A stretch of 64,000 bases of DNA from Mesorhizobium sp. INR15 (GTDB lineage: Bacteria; Pseudomonadota; Alphaproteobacteria; Rhizobiales; Rhizobiaceae). Location of the stretch: NCBI RefSeq assembly GCF_015500075.1, contig NZ_CP045496.1:5962001-6026000 (forward strand). The letters are read 5' to 3'. Positions 58,678 through 64,000 of this stretch are shown here, one piece after another; position 1 is the first letter of the stretch, and every line of letters starts with the position of its first letter. The translations under genes and the position numbers were made by a program. The notes beneath the pieces were generated by a model, which saw nothing but the letters and a program-made list of their open reading frames with translations, searched no databases and was not told the DNA's origin.

Positions 58678-59826
58678 TCAGAACGACCGCTGGAAGCGAA
58701 GCACGCCGCCCACAGCGCTCTTCTTGGCCGCGCCGGTCCAGTTGTAGGTGTCCTTCGCGCCGCGGTTGAAATAGTCGATCTCGGCCGTGACCTTCAGACC
58801 CGGCACCAGCATGTACCTGATGTTGGCGGCTGCGCCGAAATTCTGTTCGGCGTCATAGGAAAGCTGCGTGTTGAACGAGGCTTTCTCATTGATCTTGTAG
58901 GTGCCGCCGCCCCAGACCGCCCAGTTGCCACCCCATTCCTTGAAGAAATTGCGGCCGGTCGCAGTGTGCTCATCCGTGCCGTAGCCGGCCATGATGAACA
59001 GCGACAGGCTTTGCGTGGCATTGACGTCCAGCCGAACCTTGCCGGTCCACTCCTCGAAGTTGCTGTCATAGGCGCCGACAGCTGCAATCCCGCCCCAGGC
59101 CTGCGTGTACTTCACGCCGCCAACGACATTGGGCACGTAGCTGTCGATCGTATTGTCACCGGAACCGTCGTCGGAGCCCTCTTCCAGCGAGATCACCGCC
59201 GCCAGGCCGTTGCCGGCGTCGAAATTGTACTGGACGAGGTTGGTGTCGTAGCCGCCCCAAGGGATCAACGTGTCCTGGATAACATCGCCGGCATAGCCGA
59301 CGAACGAATCGAAAGCGGAATCGTCCTTGCCGACGCGCAAACCGCCGAGTTGGATCCAGGCCGCGTTCAAGGTGATGTCCTTGTCGCGGGCCTGCCAGTT
59401 GTTCCGGCCTGAATTTGCCGGCTTCTGGTCCGAATAGTCGCCGCCGCTGTTGCCGAAATAGAAGCGGGTCATGGTGAAAGTTTTCAAGGCGCCGAGTTCG
59501 GTCTCCTGAGCGGTATCCGTGTCGATCTCGAAGCGCGCTTCCTTTTTCCACGTGCCATGCGTGCCGTCGCCCATCTGGTCGGGGACATGGTTCACCGCAT
59601 CGAATGTCCCGACGTTGCCCGCGGCGATCGTGTAGCGGACGCTGCCGCCAATACGCAGGCAGGTTTCGGTGCCGGGAATGTAGAAATAGCCCGTGCCATA
59701 AACGTCGCAGATTCTGACATATTCAGCCGGCTCCGGTTCGGCGGCGACGACAGCGTCGGCGGCGCGCGCGCCGGTTGCCGCGACAAGTGCCGCAGCGGAG
59801 CAAAGAAGCAGTTTGTTGATAGGCAT
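58678..59826 (-). CDS. Omp2b-like outer-membrane porin
   Basis: A 382-residue porin of the alphaproteobacterial Omp2/RopA type. A signal peptide is followed by ARAADAVVAAEPEPAEYVRICDVYGTGYFYIPGTETCLRIGG, which includes the family's conserved N-terminal segment with two cysteines. The rest alternates hydrophobic and polar residues as in a 16-strand barrel and ends in LRFQRSF, with the terminal phenylalanine used for outer-membrane assembly. ATG 59826 follows a GGGGG-rich sequence. It is monocistronic, with a long upstream region (59827-60160). Its pore should allow passage of small hydrophilic molecules such as the substrates of the importers nearby. Confidence 0.9.
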   Translation of the reverse strand: MPINKLLLCSAAALVAATGARAADAVVAAEPEPAEYVRICDVYGTGYFYIPGTETCLRIGGSVRYTIAAGNVGTFDAVNHVPDQMGDGTHGTWKKEARFEIDTDTAQETELGALKTFTMTRFYFGNSGGDYSDQKPANSGRNNWQARDKDITLNAAWIQLGGLRVGKDDSAFDSFVGYAGDVIQDTLIPWGGYDTNLVQYNFDAGNGLAAVISLEEGSDDGSGDNTIDSYVPNVVGGVKYTQAWGGIAAVGAYDSNFEEWTGKVRLDVNATQSLSLFIMAGYGTDEHTATGRNFFKEWGGNWAVWGGGTYKINEKASFNTQLSYDAEQNFGAAANIRYMLVPGLKVTAEIDYFNRGAKDTYNWTGAAKKSAVGGVLRFQRSF

Positions 59827-60267
59827 AGTGACCCCCAGTCAAGAATTGGAATGAACATGTTCGCTGTCTGCCAACGACAAAACCTCCCCGCGCCTCCAGC
59901 AAGGAAAGCGGTCGATCGGCAGCAAAAATCTGAAAATAGCTTTGAAGAAATCGCGCTTCTTTTTCCAACATCTCAAGACTCTGCTTGAGAACGCCCCCGT
60001 GAGCGCTGTTTTATTGACGGTTCATTGGTGGCAGGCAGAAGGGGCGGCAAATAGTCCGACAACCGACAGAGTATTGCACTTTTCGATACTCTGCGAACGG
60101 CGGGAGCCGGCACTCCCGGTTGGTAAGACGTTGCCTGGATTCCGCTGCGCTTATGCTTGCAAAAAAAATAGCGGCCTTGTCAGACAAGGCCGCCAGTCGC
60201 TCTTGGGGAACGCAACAGTTGGTTCGGACACGCCGAACGAAATAGGGGATGCCCGCGAGCCCGGTGA
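59827..60267. other. Intergenic region upstream of the porin gene
   Basis: 441 bases without a recognisable gene. It includes the porin's promoter and leader on the minus strand, an inverted repeat CAGAGTAT (60067-60074) / ATACTCTG (60086-60093) with 11 bases between, a short hairpin CGGGAG/CTCCCG (60101-60118), and the intrinsic terminator of the neighbouring dipeptide operon (60161-60193). Small open frames here lack a ribosome binding site and coding-like composition. Confidence 0.6.
60161..60193 (-). terminator. Intrinsic terminator of the dipeptide ABC/C45 operon
   Basis: On the minus strand GCGGCCTTGT (60193-60184) and ACAAGGCCGC (60180-60171) form a perfect 10-bp stem with a three-base loop, followed by TA and eight T (60168-60161). 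It lies 75 bases after the stop of the C45 gene. Strong and unambiguous. Confidence 0.92.
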
Positions 60268-62400
60268 TCAGGCCTTTGCCACGTCGAGCCCCTTGGGCCG
60301 GGTGACCGCTTCGCTCACTTGCCTTGCCCGCACCTGCGAGCGCGTCGAAGCACGAACGCTTCGCGCGAGCGCCGCAAGCCGGGCATCGCTGACATCCTGA
60401 TCGGGCTGATGTCCGCCGGCCTCGGTCAGTTCAACCTCGGCCGATCTCAGCAGGCGTTGAAGTTCCGCCCTGCCCGACTGGCAGCCATCGAAGCCTCGCA
60501 GCGCCTCCGTTGCCGCCTCGACATGGGCTTTGGCCTTGTTCCTGGCGAGCGCTGATACCTCTTCAGGCGACGCCGCCAGCGTCAGCTCCCAGAACGCGTT
60601 CGTCTCGTCATAGTAGTAGTAGCCATGGCCCGGGTCGCGGCAATTGAGGCTGCGCTCGGCAGGCCCAATGCATGCCTGGTAAGTCCCGGTGTTTTCGGCG
60701 TCAGGCCGGATGACGAAGGTGCTGGCGATCGATCGATGCGCCGGCGAGCAATTCCACTGTTCGCCAGCGTCCCAACGGGCGCTGACATCCTTGAAATCAC
60801 CGGCCGGGATTTCGCCGCTGGTGCGGTAGAGCGCCGTAAGGTAGTCGAAGTCGACCCGGCCATAGCCTTCCATCATGATGCGGTAGTGGAAGCGGTTCCG
60901 GCCCTCGCTCTCCTTGGTCAGCAGCCGCCGGATCGCGATGCCGCCGGGCTCTTCGTAGATGACCTTGGGGTCGAAGGTGAACCAGCCGCCGGCCAGCGAA
61001 TACTGGTAGCCATAGGCCGGCGCCGCGTTGAGATGCGCAGAGCGCGGACTGAGCGCATTGTTGTTCGCGTAAAGAAAGTCGTGCGGCTTGCCCAAGGCAT
61101 CGTATGTCGCCTCACGAATGATCGGGTTGGGCTTGTCGGGGCTTCCGCTGCGCGCCTCGAAACTGAAGGCATGCGTGCTGTCGGCATACATTCCGCCCGC
61201 CGTTCCAAGCGTGATGCCGGCATCGCCCACCGGCCAGGACAGCTGCATGTCGCGCGCTTCCACGGCCGTGTTGGCAAACTGCAGCGTGTGGAAGGTCGCC
61301 GGTCCCCTGCGAACGCCGTAGCCCCATTGGTCACGCGGCTCGCCGGTGCTGGCGCCGCCGTGGTGGACGTAGGCGACACCCTTGCTGTTCATGCCGGGAT
61401 GACCGCCCATGAAATCGCGACCGATCACCGGGATCGATCCCTTCACCGAAAAGGGCGTGTAGATGAAATTGTTGCCCTGGTCCGGAAACGCGACAATCGT
61501 CGCCTGGAAGGTGCAGTCATGGTCCGTCGTGGCGGCGGCCACCAGCTTTCCATCCGTCGTCGCGCCGCCCCAGGCACAGACGCCGCTGCACATGTCGGTG
61601 ATCTCGCCTCTTGGCTGGCCGGCTTCGGTTCCGACGCCCAGATAGGCCGCTATCGTCTTGTCGTTGACCTTGTCGGAATCGGCAAAAGCGAACGGCCGTA
61701 TCTCCTTCGAGAATGGTCGCGTGCCGGTCCAGATCGCCAGCACGTTGTCGTAAGCGATCGTTGCTCCAGCCGCCGTCGCTCCGTCGGCCCAGCCCTGCAC
61801 GAAGTCTAGCACTTCCGGCATATAGCGCCGCAGCTCGGCTTCCCACTTGCGCATCTCGACAAGCTCGGCTTCGGTCAGCACCCGCTCGGCCTGCCGCGCG
61901 AAAACCCAGTTGCCATAGATCTCGATCACCTGCTGCGCATACTGGCGTCCCATGTCGCGGTTCGAGCCTTGCAGGACCACCACCGGGCAGATGGCCGGAA
62001 CCAGCGGGATATCGTCGGAGAAGTTTGTTTCGGTGCCTGGCCGCCTGGAGACAGCGGGCGGACTGGCGGCGACAACCTCATCGTTGCGGCAGGCATCGGC
62101 GATCCTGTTGGCGGCCTCGACAATGCTCTGGAACACCTCGCATGTGGCAGCCAGATTGTCGGCCGGATCCAATGGCAAGGCGAAGTCGGCATAGGTGCCG
62201 TCCATCCTGCCGAGTTGCCATTTCGCCTTGTAGAGATCGACATTGACGCTCTCCAGCGCCTGACGCGCCGCGACATAGACAGGGTCGCGCCAGTCGCGCC
62301 TCACCAGTTCGCGGTTGGCGAAGTGAACCGCGTACTGCGCCTCTGTCTGTGCTTTCATGGCGGCGTTCATCTGCACGTCAGATAACGGATGCGTTGTCAT
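60268..62400 (-). CDS. C45-family Ntn hydrolase (acyl-CoA:6-aminopenicillanate acyltransferase-like), long form
   Basis: A 710-residue protein. The C45 signature is DMCSGVCAWGG, with C271 the probable autocatalytic nucleophile; in this family the precursor cleaves itself just before it. Downstream VAAATTDHDCT and GHPGMNSKGVAYVHHGG (the Asn-Ser-Lys-Gly loop) match the fold. The 270 residues ahead of the cysteine and about 200 after the core are longer than in most C45 members (350-450 residues). ATG 62400 is chosen; it overlaps the ATPase gene by 23 bases. As the last gene of a dipeptide-type ABC operon, it probably cleaves an imported N-acyl peptide or amino acid. Confidence 0.82.
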   Translation of the reverse strand: MTTHPLSDVQMNAAMKAQTEAQYAVHFANRELVRRDWRDPVYVAARQALESVNVDLYKAKWQLGRMDGTYADFALPLDPADNLAATCEVFQSIVEAANRIADACRNDEVVAASPPAVSRRPGTETNFSDDIPLVPAICPVVVLQGSNRDMGRQYAQQVIEIYGNWVFARQAERVLTEAELVEMRKWEAELRRYMPEVLDFVQGWADGATAAGATIAYDNVLAIWTGTRPFSKEIRPFAFADSDKVNDKTIAAYLGVGTEAGQPRGEITDMCSGVCAWGGATTDGKLVAAATTDHDCTFQATIVAFPDQGNNFIYTPFSVKGSIPVIGRDFMGGHPGMNSKGVAYVHHGGASTGEPRDQWGYGVRRGPATFHTLQFANTAVEARDMQLSWPVGDAGITLGTAGGMYADSTHAFSFEARSGSPDKPNPIIREATYDALGKPHDFLYANNNALSPRSAHLNAAPAYGYQYSLAGGWFTFDPKVIYEEPGGIAIRRLLTKESEGRNRFHYRIMMEGYGRVDFDYLTALYRTSGEIPAGDFKDVSARWDAGEQWNCSPAHRSIASTFVIRPDAENTGTYQACIGPAERSLNCRDPGHGYYYYDETNAFWELTLAASPEEVSALARNKAKAHVEAATEALRGFDGCQSGRAELQRLLRSAEVELTEAGGHQPDQDVSDARLAALARSVRASTRSQVRARQVSEAVTRPKGLDVAKA

Positions 62401-63409
62401 GCCTCTTCCCTTTTGGAATGCGATCGCTGTGCGTGTGCGTGGTGAATGGCCCAGCCTCGGACAGAGCCTCGGCGTGATGGCAAGAAACCGAATGTCCGGG
62501 CGAAGCTTGCCAGTCCGGCGGCTCGACCTCCCGGCATATTTTCGTCGCGAAAGGACAGCGCGTATTGAACCGGCAGCCATCCGGCGGATTGACGGGGCTG
62601 GGCAAATCGCCTTCGAGCAAGTTGCGCTTGCGCTCGCCGGGCGCGAGTATCTTTGGCGATGCGTCAAACAGCGCCCGCGTATAGGGGTGAACCGGGTTCG
62701 CCCAGAGGTCGTCTGCGCTGGCCGTCTCGACGATGCGCCCGAGATACATGACGGCGACACGGTCGGATATGTGCTCGACGACCGCCAGGTCGTGCGAGAT
62801 GAACAGATATGAAATCCCCATCGTCTGCTGCAGGTCGACAAGCAGATTGATGATCTGGGCGCGCACCGACACATCGAGAGCCGAGACGGCTTCGTCGCAG
62901 ACGATCAGCTTCGGGTCGAGCGCGAGCGCGCGTGCGATGCCCACGCGCTGCCGTTGCCCGCCTGACAGCTCATGCGGGTATCTGTCCACGGCGTCCGCCC
63001 TCAGCCCCACCTTTTCAAGCAGGGAAACAACATAGTCCCGGCGCTGGCCGCCGCGCCCCTTGCCCCAGACAATCAGCGGCTCTTCGAGAATCCGGCCGAT
63101 CTTGGATCGCGGGTTGAGGCTGCCGTAAGGGTCCTGGAACACAATCTGGATGTCACGTCGCAGCGGCCGCAACTCGCTTTCCGGCAAGGACGCTATGTCC
63201 TTGCCGTCCAGGACGATGCGGCCACTGGTCGGCTTGTAGAGCCGCAAAATGGTCCGCCCAACCGTGGACTTACCGCATCCGGACTCACCGACCAGCCCAA
63301 GTGTTTCGCCCGGACGGATCGAGAATGAGACGCCATCGACGGCGCGCAACGCGCCGATACGATCGGGAAAATGCTTGTGAAGGTCCTCGACCGAAAGCAG
63401 CGGGGTCAT
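62378..63409 (-). CDS. Dipeptide/oligopeptide ABC transporter ATPase (DppF/OppF type)
   Basis: A 343-residue ATPase with Walker A GESGCGKST (near residue 48), signature ELSGGQRQRVGIARALALDP near 155, Walker B LIVCDEAVSALDVSV near 175, and the C-terminal oligopeptide/dipeptide extension with a CRFNTRCPFA cysteine motif that can hold an iron-sulfur cluster. Note the A in DEAVSALD. ATG 63409 has GGAGG upstream and overlaps the DppD stop by four bases. It is longer at the C-terminus (histidine-rich tail HTHSDRIPKGKRHD) and overlaps the C45 start. Confidence 0.9.
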   Translation of the reverse strand: MTPLLSVEDLHKHFPDRIGALRAVDGVSFSIRPGETLGLVGESGCGKSTVGRTILRLYKPTSGRIVLDGKDIASLPESELRPLRRDIQIVFQDPYGSLNPRSKIGRILEEPLIVWGKGRGGQRRDYVVSLLEKVGLRADAVDRYPHELSGGQRQRVGIARALALDPKLIVCDEAVSALDVSVRAQIINLLVDLQQTMGISYLFISHDLAVVEHISDRVAVMYLGRIVETASADDLWANPVHPYTRALFDASPKILAPGERKRNLLEGDLPSPVNPPDGCRFNTRCPFATKICREVEPPDWQASPGHSVSCHHAEALSEAGPFTTHTHSDRIPKGKRHDNASVI

Positions 63410-64000
63410 AGGGCCTCCAACTTGGCAAAATGGCATGCGGCCAGCCGCTCTCGCGCCACCGCATGCGCAACCGGCCGGTCGACACCGCAAATCTCGGCCG
63501 CGAGATGGCATCGTTGCGCGAACGAACAGCCGGCGGGCAGCGCGTGCAGGGGCGGCACCGTGCCGGGGATTTCCGTCAGGCGCTGGCGCGGCTGGCCTGG
63601 CTGCCGCGCCTTAGGCAACGATCCCATCAACCCCTTCGTGTAGGGGTGGGTGGGCCGGGCGAGCAGATCGCCGGTCGGCGCCTGCTCGACCATGCGGCCT
63701 GCATACATGACCAGGGTACGGTCGGCGGTATCGGCCACGATCGACAGGTCGTGCGTGATCAGCAGCATCGCCATGCCCATGGTCTCGCGCAGATTGGCCA
63801 GCAGTTCGAGAATCTGTGCCTGAACGGTGACGTCGAGCGCCGTCGTCGGTTCGTCGGCGATCAGCAGTTTCGGCTCACAGGCAAGCGCCATGGCGATCAT
63901 CACCCGCTGGCGCATGCCGCCTGAGAGCGTGTGCGGAAATTCGTCGATGCGGCGATGCGGGTCGGCGATACGAACCTGGTCAAGCAGTTCGATGGCGCGC
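63406..64000 (-). CDS. Dipeptide/oligopeptide ABC transporter ATPase (DppD/OppD type), C-terminal part
   Basis: The reading frame is open to the window end, so the N-terminus with Walker A is outside. Visible are the signature PHTLSGGMRQRVMIAMALA, Walker B LLIADEPTTALDVTVQ, the switch LLITHDLSIVADTAD and the C-terminal cysteine motif GCSFAQRCHLAAEIC of the peptide-transporter ATPases. Its stop overlaps the DppF-type start (ATGA). The operon presumably continues upstream with permeases and a binding protein beyond the window. Confidence 0.9.
   Translation of the reverse strand, partial: RAIELLDQVRIADPHRRIDEFPHTLSGGMRQRVMIAMALACEPKLLIADEPTTALDVTVQAQILELLANLRETMGMAMLLITHDLSIVADTADRTLVMYAGRMVEQAPTGDLLARPTHPYTKGLMGSLPKARQPGQPRQRLTEIPGTVPPLHALPAGCSFAQRCHLAAEICGVDRPVAHAVARERLAACHFAKLEAL

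Overview
The window looks like chromosomal DNA of a high-GC alphaproteobacterium of the order Rhizobiales, most likely Mesorhizobium or a close relative. This is inferred from the GC-rich coding, an Omp2b-type porin, a Sinorhizobium-style phosphonoacetate pathway (phnW-phnA-phnY), the density of ABC importers and LysR/IclR/AraC/DeoR regulators, and a GC-rich palindromic intergenic element. I saw no tRNA, rRNA, CRISPR array, phage gene or transposase. It reads as a catabolic region made of consecutive uptake-plus-degradation modules.

Layout. (1) 1-5483: the tail of a sugar-binding protein, then a ribose-type ABC importer whose normally fused two-domain ATPase is encoded by two overlapping genes. 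(2) 5490-14651: a lactonase-like amidohydrolase and an IclR regulator, divergent from a nine-gene sugar/sugar-acid operon (binding protein, two permeases, MalK-type ATPase, enolase-superfamily dehydratase, rhamnose-mutarotase-like protein, Gfo/Idh/MocA oxidoreductase, MaoC-like hydratase). (3) 14658-28237: an aminophosphonate module with importer phnSTUV, phnW, phnA, phnY, a probable pbfA, an unassigned 2-hydroxyacid dehydrogenase, a Na/Pi-cotransporter-like protein and a LysR regulator. (4) 28249-34901: a dimethylglycine/sarcosine dehydrogenase-like flavoenzyme, a DeoR regulator, a GH3 hexosaminidase, and a LysR/quinone-oxidoreductase divergent pair. (5) 34932-41316: a fused hydantoinase/5-oxoprolinase with a divergent MarR-like regulator, then an ArsR-SRPBCC-VOC-DUF1801 run.

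(6) 41327-54802 is the most striking part. It is an aliphatic-amide utilisation locus: amiC (sensor) and amiR (ANTAR antiterminator), followed by a ten-gene operon (five-component urea/amide-type ABC importer, aliphatic amidase AmiE, NCS1 permease, alpha/beta hydrolase, MoxR ATPase and VWA protein). Three rho-independent terminators lie in the two leaders. Each is preceded by two small hexaloop hairpins, the second of which overlaps the terminator stem, as expected for ANTAR control. Two of these units are in series before the transporter, and one precedes amiC-amiR itself.

(7) 55212-64000: a Tat-exported serine hydrolase, an M20 peptidase and an AraC regulator separated by 23-bp tandem repeats, an Omp2b-like porin, and the end of a dipeptide ABC operon finishing in a C45-type Ntn hydrolase.
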